In this document: in pieces, positions 26,201 through 37,900 of the stretch
Layout of the letters: every line of letters starts with the position of its first letter
Position numbering within the stretch: the stretch's first letter is position 1
Source of the DNA: Rotaria sordida
Taxonomy: Eukaryota > Rotifera > Eurotatoria > Philodinida > Philodinidae
NCBI GenBank assembly: GCA_905250125.1
Contig: CAJNOL010000367.1
Span: 87,500-151,499 of the forward strand
Direction: 5' to 3'
Length of the DNA: 64,000 nucleotides
Translations under genes and position numbers: made by a program
The notes under the pieces: generated by a model
Database searches by the model: none
Seen by the model: the letters and a program-made list of their open reading frames with translations, nothing else
What the model was told of the DNA's origin: nothing

Positions 26201-29200
26201 AATCTACAATAATAAAAAAACAAAATGAAAATACCCATATGTATTTTGATAAATTTCATCAACAATATCAAAATATATCAAGATTTAATTTAATTAATGA
26301 ACAATCTATTCAAAAATCTACAAATTTAAATCGAATAAATTCACAAAAGTAAGAGTAATTCATATTATTCATTAACAATATTCTGTCCTATAAAACATAT
26401 AGTATATAAGTAGTTATATTAGCATAAAATCCTTAAAAAAAACTCGTCATCTTTTATTATGTTGTAATTGAAAGAAACAAAATATAAAAATTCTTTTCTG
26501 CAATTGTAAGTACAATGAAGTATAAAATGACTCAATCTTCGTATCTAAAAAGTATTTATGCTAGACTATCAATTAATTCTACTAAATAAAATATATTCAT
26601 ATTTATAAATAGAATATCGATAATATACAAAAAAAAAAAAAGATTTTCTTAAGATTTTTTCTACTATAAAATAGAATGTTTCCTGTTTTTGTCAGAACAA
26701 AATGTTTATTATCGATTAATCGAGATGTGTACACACATCTGTAGTTTTTTTGAATCAATATTTTATTTTATTTTTCTAATCTTCGGTAAAAGTATATTTG
26801 AGGATGAATAAATAATTGACCTACTAAAGGTATCTGAGGTCAAATAGAATAAAAATTCATCACGACCTGGATTGAAACAAGGCCAAAAAAACAATAATAA
26901 ATTTCTAAGCTTGTAAATCTTAGTTCTTTTTTATCTTTGATATAAATTCTATTACTAATAGTATTGTTCAAAATAGTAAAAGTAAGTGGATTGAAATTAT
27001 AATAGATTTTGATTGTTTTGTTTTTCTTTTTCTATACAAATTGCATTAATTATTTCTTCAATTAAAAATGTTGACATGATTTTCAATTTCTATTCAAGAA
27101 AATATTCTCGTATTTTCTAAGAAAATAATTTCACATTATCTATATCAATGATAGTAGTATTAAATCAATATCTGTATTTTTATTGAAAGATAATATATTA
27201 TTCTAAAATGTTCTAATGACTTGTAAAATTTTTGAAAATATCTCATAGTCTCCAAAGAAAAGAAGACTTTCTTAAAATGTTAATGAATTTTTTTTTTCAT
27301 TAAAAAAACTTATCAATAATCCTTTGGCATTACGCTACAAAAAAAAAATTATTAACAATAATCATGCCATATCAGTATACACCGTTAACCCTTTCCGGCC
27401 GGCTATTTGAAAAATGCCGTACCCCTATAGGGGAAAATGTTTCCATATGGAAACATCCGGCCGGAAAGGGTTAATAATAGTTATTAAATGTACGTTAGTC
27501 AAACATCAAAGTATATATAGTTAGCGATAATATTAATTTATCAATTAAGAAAAAACAAAAAACAAAATATCTTTTGTTTTTTTGTTTAGTCCTACAGATG
27601 ATACTCATATAAATAAACAATGTTCATCATCATCATCATCATCATCATTGTCGTCTGTGATGAATATGCCAAAAAAATGGCGTATACTTAATTCATATAA
27701 TAATGATATTCATGATACTTCAAGTACAACAAAAATTCATATACCAACATTATCAACAAATCATTCCCGTTGTTTATATCGTTCAAAATCTTTTACATAT
27801 AATAAACAATTAAATAAAAATCATTTACGTCGTTCATCTAGTTTAACATTAATAACATCTTATAAAAAAGAAAATTTTTTAACAATTAAAAAATTTCTAA
27901 CAAGCAATAATAATACAAAATTAAATACTAAATCAACAACAGCAGAACCAATCGATTTAACTGATGAAAGTTATTCAATGCCAATGATTGTTAATGTTGA
28001 AGAAAATGTTGAACTTGCTAATCAACGACATAAAATCAAAAGTAAAAAATCAACTTTAACAAACAAACAAAATTTATCTTCAAACGTACCTATTATTTCA
28101 GATCGTGAACGACGTACACCTCCTACTATTGTATCACGTTCAATATCACATATACCTAATCCTTCAGTATTAACTAAACCAACACCTATTCATCATCCAA
28201 TTCCATCATCTTCTTATCGTACATCACCATATGATGTTTATCATCAAAATTCTTATACATATCGTGATCCATCATCATCAGCTTCTATACCACATTCATA
28301 TTATCATCCAACAACACACCTAAATAATGGAAATCTTTATTCATATCCATTTTCTTCTTCAATACAATATCCAACAATGAAAAAATCTAAAGAATTACCT
28401 ATAACAACTTGTTATGATATTCAATCAAATTCTGTTACATTACCTTCTTCATCATCATTATCAAATCATAATAATAATAATAACAATAATAATAATAATA
28501 ATAATAATAATAATTTATCATCATCTGTTGTTATGCCTATTGTTCGAAAACCAAATTATTATCATCAATTAACACCTGAACAACAAGCATCAATTAAAAT
28601 GCAAACATCATCAATATCATGTCGTTTACCTTGTTGTTTTCCATCATCAGCTATACAATCACAACATTCAACAGATAAATTAACACCAAATGAAAGACTT
28701 ATCTATCGACAATATACAATTCCATCATCAACAACACAAACATTAAAACGTGATCCATCACAAACACCAGATATTCAACATTCATCACCAACTATTAATC
28801 GAAAACAACGTCGTATTGATTCTATACCAACAACATCAACAACACCATATTTACCTTATCCATCACCAAAATCATATTTTGTTCCACCAGCACCGCCATC
28901 TTCCGCATTCTCATCATCATCATCATCACATTGGCCATCAACATCTCCTTCAATAACAACAGTAAATCCAAATATAAATCCATCTATGCGTTATCCATAT
29001 CCACCACCGCCAAATACACCGATGAATGGAATGGCATTACGTAAAACTGAACCTTATCCTCCACCACGTCGTCCAATACCTATACAATCACGAGTACCAT
29101 CAACAACACCTATTGTTGCACAAAATTCTTCTATATTAATTAGTCCACCAAATACACCACATGAATTAACATTACCTAATATTCGTGCACGTAGTATTGA

Positions 29201-30567
29201 TTTACAACGAGCTATTATTGAACGTGGTTATTGTGATATGGATAAATTACCTAAACTTGTTGTACGACATACAAAAATTTATACAAATAAAACAATTGAT
29301 ACAATGGGACAATTATTTCCAACATGGTTTAATGAACCTGATTATCGTTGTATACATTGTTTTCGTTGTGATCAAGTATTTACACCACAACAATTTATGA
29401 CACATGTTGATGATGAACATATGCAAAATGAACAACCATTAAATATGACATCAATACAATTATTAACATCAGAAAAAATGTCTGAATATAAAGTTGGATT
29501 GTAAGTTTTTGTTTTATTCAAAAAGTTTTTTTGTTTTTTTCTTGTGTATTTATTGACTTTTGATTATTTTATTTTATTTTATTTTTTGTATAGATGGAAT
29601 CAATTTTGTACAAATCTTACTACCTATGCAAGGTAATATTTAGAAAAATAAAATGATATCTTTTCGATTTAATTCCTAATTATACTTTTCTTTCACAAAA
29701 AGTTCCTCCCATGATATTCAGTAAGTTTAGTATAATGGAAAAAAAGAAAAACAACAACAAATTTAGTTCAGGTATACAAAGAACTACTAAAAGAAAAAAA
29801 ATACAACAGCTATTACTTTTGCTCCTGCTGCTAATACATATAAATTCCAATTAAGCTTGCTTAAAATTATGTCATAAAGGAAATTCCTCCAACTGATAAC
29901 CTTGGTTCAAGCTTATATTTAGCTGATCGTAAAGATAAAGATTCTAAAAGGATATGCGCCATGAGCGTTTTCTTCTTGAGTTATGATCATATTAATGAAT
30001 TTTAAGCCTCTTATAAAATATTACGAGGGAAATTGAATCACAAAATCTTACCCGGAGGATAGACCTTAATGTTATTGTGTCCTATAAATTTCAGCAAAAA
30101 TGAACAGTTGCTTTTCAAGATATTTCATATGCAAAAAAAACCGCATTTGTTCGAATCTTTTACAGGAAACCATCGGTTTTACAACACCGTTGTCTTTGCT
30201 TAAAGTTGTATCATGAGATCTATTTTCGAGTAAAATATGAGACTAATATTTTTTCCTTTTAGGATTTATATCTGCATCATAGATCCTAATAATCAGCAAA
30301 ATATAAGTTCAAACAATGATTATCAATTGAAAGAGTTCCTTCGTCAGTTAAAACCAATAAGAAATTTCTATTTCATAGAAAGCAGAATTTTTCATGGACT
30401 GAGATATTTTTTTAAACAACGAAATCAAAATATATATAAAACCACGTCCCTTTTTTTCTATCATATAGGTTATTACTGATTTTGAATGTTATTTAATTTT
30501 TGTATTTTTTTTGTTTGTTTTTAGAGATGGTCGAATCGGTGGTTTTTCAACGAACAGAAGCATATAA
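23271..30567 (+). CDS. SKI/SNO-like transcriptional corepressor, about 1197 aa
   Basis: Exons 23271-23400, 24664-24912, 24969-25592, 25674-25775, 25871-26348, 27590-29500, 29594-29632, 29703-29720 and, tentatively, 30525-30567; all join in phase. The first ATG follows an in-frame TAG at 23256. SKI-family proteins repress TGF-beta/SMAD target genes. Two domains support the call. Residues about 245-330 (GSIFYCLEDLYTKVFSSL ... YRLISINSSDYLLKL) resemble the SKI/SNO/DAC fold. Residues about 1085-1160 carry the SMAD4-binding SAND-like zinc site, RCIHCFRC..VFTPQQF..H....H, close to SKI's CIQCLDC..MYPP.KF..H.H, followed by a Trp (WNQF) as in SKI. Between them are an acidic Asp run, a Thr/Ala-rich stretch, and a Ser/Pro/Asn-rich 600-residue segment with a run of about 16 Asn. 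In SKI the two domains are adjacent; here about 750 residues separate them. The last two tiny exons are the weakest part. Confidence 0.72.
23401..24663 (+). other. Intron 1 of the SKI-like gene
   Basis: 1263-bp intron, AT-rich, with an ATT run near 23455-23490. The donor GTAAAC and acceptor TTTGTTTAG link a one-base overhang to exon 2 in phase. No element recognised. Confidence 0.6.
26349..27589 (+). other. Intron 5 of the SKI-like gene
   Basis: 1241-bp intron, mostly AT-rich, carrying the 82-bp piggyBac-like element at 27389-27470. Confidence 0.6.
27389..27470. mobile_element. 82-bp piggyBac-like MITE made of nested palindromes
   Basis: Flanked by TTAA at 27385-27388 and 27471-27474. Ends CCCTTTCCGGCCGG are perfect inverted repeats of 14 bp. 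The inside contains two further palindromes: CCCCTATAGGGG (27422-27433) and ATGTTTCCATATGGAAACAT (27438-27457). It is strikingly GC-rich for this locus. Non-autonomous; lies in intron 5 of the SKI-like gene. Confidence 0.88.
29721..30524 (+). other. Last, tentative intron of the SKI-like gene
   Basis: 804-bp interval between the 18-nt exon and the proposed final exon at 30525. The acceptor (TTGTTTTTAG) is good and the phase fits, but the final exon encodes only about 14 residues (QDGRIGGFSTNRSI), so a different 3' end remains possible. Confidence 0.35.
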
Positions 30568-33277
30568 AACAATGCTAATACGGACAAAATTTTTGCTCAA
30601 CACTAAGTATATCTATAACATCAATGATTATTGTAAATGCATATAAATAATTTTCATTATTTAAATGGTGCTATTATACGCATCATTTTTCGTATGTTGT
30701 TTTATTTTTATTTTGAAAAAAAGAAAGAAACTCTTTTCGAATTCTTAATGTTTTCTATTGCCTGTGATTTATTTTGTTTTTATTTTTTTGTTATATTCTC
30801 ATTGTGTTTGAGTTTTTGTTCGTGAATATTTATGTCAACACAAGAAAAAAAACAAAAGGGAAATAATCGAAATTTGTGAGGGAAAAAAAATAACGAGACA
30901 ATACAAGAATACGTATATACGTTTTTCTATAATGAGCGTCTAATGACAGAATCTCATTAATCTGTGATACGTAATTTATTTTGTTTTGTTTAGTTTCTTT
31001 TCTTTTGTTTTTCAAATATTGTTGTCTGCTTGTTTGTTGTTATTCACTGTTGTTTGTAAGTTTGGTTTAATCTTGATTTGTTTTTTTTTGTGTCTTTTTT
31101 TTGCAAAGTTTACTACTAGAAATCGTTTGTTTGTTTGTTTGTTTTCTTTTTCTTTTTTATTTGAACATGGTTTGTGACACGTTCAATGTTGATCTCTTAT
31201 TTCAATTTATAAGTGAAAGAAAAAAAAAACTAAGTGAAATAAAATAAAAAAGATATGAGAGATCATAATTTATTGTCATTAGTTTTCCTTTTTGAAAGAC
31301 TCATTAGTTATGAAATGCGTTTGTTAAAAGGTATGTTCCTACATTTTTGATCGCCTATTTCATCAACTATGACAAGCAAAAAATTGACGTTTTTAATTAA
31401 ATACAAATATAAAACAAAAAAAAATTGCGTCTGTCATCGTCGGAATTTAATGTGTTGACAATTATATATACATACATCAAACAATGAGGCCTTTGCATGC
31501 AATTTACTTTTATGATGTGATGACGGACGAAGAACACATTGACCTTGACGACCTGTTTAACTGATTGACTCTGCAAAGAATTATTAATTCAATAAAGATT
31601 TAAAATTCTTTTTTTTTTCTTCATTTTATTCATCTAATTAATTTTTAACTTGAAATTTCTTATTACACTATCATGTGATTCTTCATTTCCTATCTCTTAA
31701 CATAAAAATACTCGTTAATGTCAATATAAAATATTATTAACAAATTATATCAAAGATTGTATAATGCAATTAATCATAGAAAAATACCATACTCTATTTT
31801 ATTTATCTATAACCGAATGATAACTAGATACTTAAAACGAAGGATAGATATAAACAATATACAATATAATGATTCAAAAAAAGACAAAAAAATAAAATTT
31901 TTCTTTTTTTTTTTAAAAAAACGAAAACGAAGAAGAAAAGTATATTAGAAGAGTACTTCACATCAAGTATAAAAAAGAAAAAATAAATAAATAATTCATT
32001 ATTATTTTCATATTTGATTCAATAGACGAAAAAGAAAACAAAAGAAAAAAATTTTAATTCAATACTTATTTAAGTGTAGATAATGTAAACATTTCTCAAT
32101 GTCGAATACTATTCAGAAATAAATGAGATTATCAAGAATATGTATATATATATATAATAAACATTTGAATAACCATGAAGATGTAAAAAAAAAATAACAG
32201 AAAAATTAAATTAATGTCTTTTTTTTTCTTTTACTCTATTTAAGTACTTGTTACTTTTTTTTTTTATAGACTAACAATTATATAGACGCGGTAGACAGAT
32301 AAAATTGCTTGTAAATTTCCGGTCAAAAATTGTGACTGAATTAATTATAAAATAATTTTTGTAATGACATATTATTAGAACTCATTATACGCATTTTTAG
32401 ACAATTTATTCTAATTAATAGCAATTGATGAATGAAAAATTAAATTGTAGTGATATTGAACACTTAGACATGTAATCATAATTATTTTAAAAACATCATT
32501 AAAGTTTACTTGCATTGTCATTTTTCGATAATAAATATAATTTAAGATCTAAGGTCCTTTCTTACAGATTCCTACTGTCTAATTATTGAAACTACATATG
32601 AATTTATTATTTAGATGAATATGACTATACACAACAAAAAAAAAAAATATAGCGAAATATCGAAAGTGTTCAGCTAGAACGGTTTACATATATGTCATAT
32701 TCGAAATATTCATGAAGAAAAATACGTCTTCTTGAATTTAATGCTATTATATTAAACATAGTGTTTTCTATCCCCCCTCTGGTCTAAGACACTTTTAAAT
32801 TAATATTTCTTTGTGTGCAACATGACATTGCATTCAATTTGATGTCAAAACCAAGGCTGAACCTGTCCAAATCAAGATATAATGAAATGTTTCAATGAAA
32901 ATTCATGTACATGACAACAGAACATTTCTTTTGCAGATAACTGATTAATTAATAAAAGTTATATTCAAATGCGTAATTATTGATAAAATTATAATGTTTC
33001 AGTCGAATTTGGACATAAGAATTGATCATGGTATAAGAAAATATAATCATTTGATTAATAAGAAATTCTAATAATATCTCAAATCTTACGATTGCTGTTA
33101 AACATTAGACATAGATTAGAATTTTCCTTGTACTAGAATGCAACGTCTTTTAAATCTTTCTTTGATTACTAGATCAGTAAACCTATATGGCATCACTAAT
33201 GAAAGATATTTTTGAAATAATATCTCACCGCTCGGTTCATATGTTTTCAAAAAAGTAGAAAACCATTAGTTTATTAA
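30568..33277. other. Intergenic, downstream of the SKI-like gene
   Basis: Very AT-rich, with TTTG-type low-complexity stretches near 31020-31150. Open frames here are hydrophobic low-complexity strings and not credible genes. Probably includes the SKI-like 3' UTR. Confidence 0.45.
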
Positions 33278-33456
33278 CCTTTGCAGGGCGAAATATTTTT
33301 TTTCGTAGAAAAATAATAAAATATGGAATTAGGTAAAGTGAATTAATTTTCATTTCTAATTCGTCCTATTGATCTCTCAAAGACTGATGTGGCGCACATG
33401 TATGTCGCTCATACCAAATCACGAAATGCCTATATGCGTCTCCCATCTCGAAAGGA
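33278..33456. mobile_element. Possible piggyBac-like MITE, 179 bp
   Basis: TTAA at 33274-33277 and 33457-33460 flank ends CCTTTGCAGGGCG and the complement of TCCTTTCGAGATGG. The ends are shifted or mutated relative to CCCTTT, so this is weaker than the other TTAA elements. Confidence 0.45.
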
Positions 33457-33714
33457 TTAACAAAATCAATGCTTCAAATTTTTATTTTAATCTTAAAGGC
33501 ATATATATCTGGATGAGCTTTCTTTTTTTTTTTTACATTAGTCTAAGTCAGTCATATCTAATAAGATAAAATTCAAAAAACAAAATACGAAAACTGACGT
33601 TCTATAAAATATATTCCATAGATCGATCAAATTCCAACAAGAACGCAGACATATTTTTTGAAAAGAAAATCTATCTGATACAAAAAACAATATATATTCG
33701 AAAACTTGCACTTA

Positions 33715-34781
33715 CAATGGAACCGTCTGAATTGTTAATCGAGTTGAGTGGGCTTGTTCGGGTCAAATTAACACTCTCACTGCTAAACTAACAAATTTAA
33801 AATATTACGTCCCCATAGCGAGCCTGGACTGAGATAATCGATTTTTAAGATATTCCGTTTTGGTATGTGAACATAATGTCATGAAAACTAAGCATATTCA
33901 ATAGTTTACATAATTATTAGGTTTTTGAGAGAATACATTTTTGAAATCAGATAAAAATGTATAGATGATATAAAATCACATTAGATCTACCTCTTCCTGA
34001 AAGTTTAATAATACAAAAGTGAAAAAAGATATACTTATTATGTATCAAAAATGACATGTATATCAGATATATAAAGATCAAGCACGTTAATGCATGACTT
34101 TACGATTTAGTAAGTTGTTTCTTTGTGATTGGTAATACGAAATCAGAATCAAATGCGCATTTAAAATAATATTGTCTTTTATTCTGTATCACTATCATCA
34201 TTTAAAAGAGATCCATTTGATCCGAGAAAAAAATAGATGAATTTAGTTAACATCGTGAAGCATCTTCTTTATCTAACGGAAAGAGAGTTTTTCGATGAAG
34301 GTTCAGGAACAAGTGCTGATGAAATTGCTGCATCAGAGGAATTATTCGAAGTTTTAAAGTCATTTACAGACAGTCACTTTAGTGAACTCGATGTGTAACA
34401 AACTCTCACATGAAATAAAGTCACAAGCAATGATAATCTATTTATTATTATAGGAAATTGACGGCTTTTTTTCTCACTTTTGTATTATTAAACTTTCAGG
34501 AAGAGGTAGATCTAATGTGATTTTATATCATCTATACATTTTTATCTGATTTCAAAAATGTATTCTCTCAAAAATCTAATAATTATGTAAACTATTGAAT
34601 GTGCTTAGTTTCCATGATATTATGTTCACATACCAAAACTGAATATCTTAAAGATCGATTATCTCAGTCCAGGCTCGCTATGGGGACGTAATATTTTAAA
34701 TTTGTTAGTTTAGCAGTGAGAGTGTTAATTTGATCCAAACAAGCCCACTCAACTCGATTAACAATTCAGACGGTTCCATTG
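33715..34781. mobile_element. 1067-bp DNA transposon with about 310-bp inverted repeats, TTA duplication
   Basis: TTA at 33712-33714 and 34782-34784. Left arm from CAATGGAACCGTCTGAATTG is mirrored by the right arm ending CAATTCAGACGGTTCCATTG, with high identity over about 310 bp per arm (to about 34028 and from about 34463). The 3-bp TTA duplication suggests PIF/Harbinger. The unique 430-bp core holds a 53-codon acidic open frame (34237-34398) with no transposase motif. Non-autonomous. Confidence 0.85.
34237..34398 (+). other. 53-codon acidic open frame inside the transposon core
   Basis: Begins MNLVNIVKHLLYLT and ends FTDSHFSELDV. The second half is rich in Glu, Asp and Ser with a protein-like composition unlike the surrounding AT-rich frames. 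It may be the remains of the parent element's protein or captured host sequence. Function not recognised; translation is doubtful. Confidence 0.25.
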
Positions 34782-34962
34782 TTAGTAATGTAATGATTAA
34801 AAAAACAAATTCTAAATTCTTTTGTTTTATCTTTCTTATCTATTGACATATAATATAAACAATGTATGTTACTACGTGTTGGTATTCGAAGATATATTTT
34901 ATTTCAAAAAAAAAAAAATAAACAAAGAAGATAAAAATCATTTCTTTTCATATTATGATATA

Positions 34963-37900
34963 ATGTTAACTGTACATGAACAAGAAATTAATGAAATTAA
35001 AAAAGTTTCTATTCGATATGATAATTCAACAAGAACATATTATTTTTTTTATCATAGAACAGATATTTTATCAACAACATTAATATTATCTTATGATCTT
35101 AATCAAAATCAATGGAATATTGATACAATTGAATATAATAATGTATTTGAAAAAAATTTAAATGATTTATTTAATGATAAAAAAATATCGTTTGAAGAAC
35201 AAGTTAGATATATTATTGATTATCTCGATAATTATTTCAGTGAATTTAAATTGTACAAAAAGAAAAATACATAAATAAAAATTTATCTTGTTTAGTTAAT
35301 CAATTACAACAACAACAACAACAACAACAGCAAAACATAAAAACAAATATGAATCATCATAGTGAATATATTTCAAGAGCATTCTTTTTTTTTCCTCCAT
35401 AAAATATGTATTTTTTTATTATCAAGATATTTATTCTTTATCATGGTTTCGACATTTACGTAGTATACGTGGTTGGGCTATGTTTGCAGAACAATCAGCA
35501 GGTGAATTTGCAATCGATTTATTTATTATTTCTTAATTGAATTTATATAATTATTAGTATTACAACGTTATTCAGCACCTGAAAAATCTACATCTATGGA
35601 TAATAATGAAGAAATTATATCAGTAAAAGCATTAGCTGAATCATTCTATTCAAATGATTTATATCGAAATGATACAAAAACATTTACTTCTCTATCAGAA
35701 TATTCGAATGAACCTATTCAAAATCAGTTCGTATCAATTATTAATTATATAAAATTAATTCATTTTTATTTCTAGAATATCAAATAAACTACCAGCAATA
35801 ACAGAACTTTGGTTAGATGTGTTTACACAAAAGTAAGTTTATTATTATTATTATTAAAATAAATCAATTATTTTCGAATTAATGATCCATTTGTTAGAAT
35901 GAATAATTTTCGAAAAAAAATTGGTGGTCATATTGAAGAAGAAAAATTAAAAAATCTGGCAGAAAAATTTATTGCATCTTTTAATGGTACATTTCAATGT
36001 AATGTTGGACATAAGGTAATAAGATATAATCAAACATTTGAATTCAAGTATAGTTTAATAAATTACTTGACTGTGGTTCTTTAAAGATTAATTATTAATC
36101 TCAGATGTTACATTTACTTCTTTATAAGATTAGACCTAACATAAACTACGATTTATAGATATTATGATCTTTTTTGACTTCCACAGGGATGCAACAAATC
36201 TTGGGATAAATTTGAATTTGACATCAAACATTTACGATTTGAATTTGTAGTCTAGGTTTGGGAATAGTTTTGAATTTGTAATTTAGATACGAGTTAGGAT
36301 TTGTTGAGATATGTATTCAGCGTTCTTCAAATAGCCTATTCACTACAATAAAGTTATTATTAAATAACCCTTACCGATTGATATAAGTTTAACAATCTGA
36401 AAAGTTCTTACAATGAAAATATACTATAGTCCATACAAACAGTTCGTGTGTAGGAGTATTTTTTGAATAACTCAACAACAAAGCGAGATAGAAATTTGCG
36501 TTTTTTCACGACTATGTAGAACTTGGAGTACTCAATCGATCCATTGATAGAAGATGAGAAATATAAACTTTTTAGGTAATGTTCATTATCAATCTTTGAA
36601 AGACGTGAACGTAATTACCTTAGGTTTTATAGTGACTCATTAGTTTTAAATATCTAAAAGATAGCTTAGAGGACCCTCTACTACATGGCTAAAGATTGAT
36701 CTGTGTACTTATTATGGTTCAACAATGTTACACATTCTCCTAGAATCTATAAAAGTGGGTTTTCGCAACAGGATGGACTACAAATATGTATACTAAAGTT
36801 CGTTGTTGAGCATTTTTTGAATTGTAGGAATGACTAGCTTTGGTCTCGAACGACTTTCGTAGTTGAAGATGAAGAGAATATCACACAATATCGCTTATTG
36901 ATATAAACAAAGATTTAATTAGTCCTTATATACTGTGTTCATCTAGTTTACGTCGTCTTTGTTACATTGCTGAGTATTGTCAAGATCCTTTCGATGTATT
37001 AAAATCGTCTTTTTAAAATATCACAACTAATCGCCACATGCACTAGTACGTTGATCATTGTAATTATTACTAGTGTTACTTCCAAGGATCTCGATAGCTT
37101 TGAAAAGTGGGAGGGTCTAAAGATTGGACAAACATTACTGGATCTTGTCGTAGACACTTGTTGAGAAGTCCATCACAGATTGTCTGACAAAATTCAGCCA
37201 AAATTACGAATAAATTGAAAGATTTCATCAAAAACGAGACACTTTCTCGCAGATTTTGTGGAAACTGCTGATTTTCTGCTAGGTTCTAGTGAAAACAAGT
37301 TGTTTACCAGATTTTCCAGGCAGCTAGGAGAAAAATTTCCTAGACAAGTAGAAAAAGTAGGGACTAGCCTACTCTATTCCCTCTCACATCATGGGAACTG
37401 GTTGTTTCTTAAGAAATGAGTCTTGAACGACTAAACTGTCGAAAAGAAAGTAAATCAATAACTCTTAGAACCGTAACACAACAGCAAAGGCGATGTAAAA
37501 TAGATGAATCCAGTATATAATAATTAAACATTTGTTTATATCAATAAGTGATACTTTGTGATGTGCAAATTTCTTATTCGTGATAGTGTACAATTTTAGC
37601 AGTCTATATGTACACTTAAAAAGAGATAAAATGATGATGTATTGTATGTCTAAAGAACTTTAAATGAAATAGAATTTAATATTCCTCTGATCAGCAACTT
37701 GCTCAGAATCGTTTAACAGATGAATATACATTAGAAACCTATGACACTATAGAACTGCTAAGCCATATACGTAGCGAATACTATGAAAAAACACTCCAGT
37801 CAAATAGTTTTCTAATAGTCTATGCGAACATACAATCTAGTTTGATACCTAAAGTTGTAAACAAATAATAAAAATTTTATAGGACTAAGGAGATTACACT

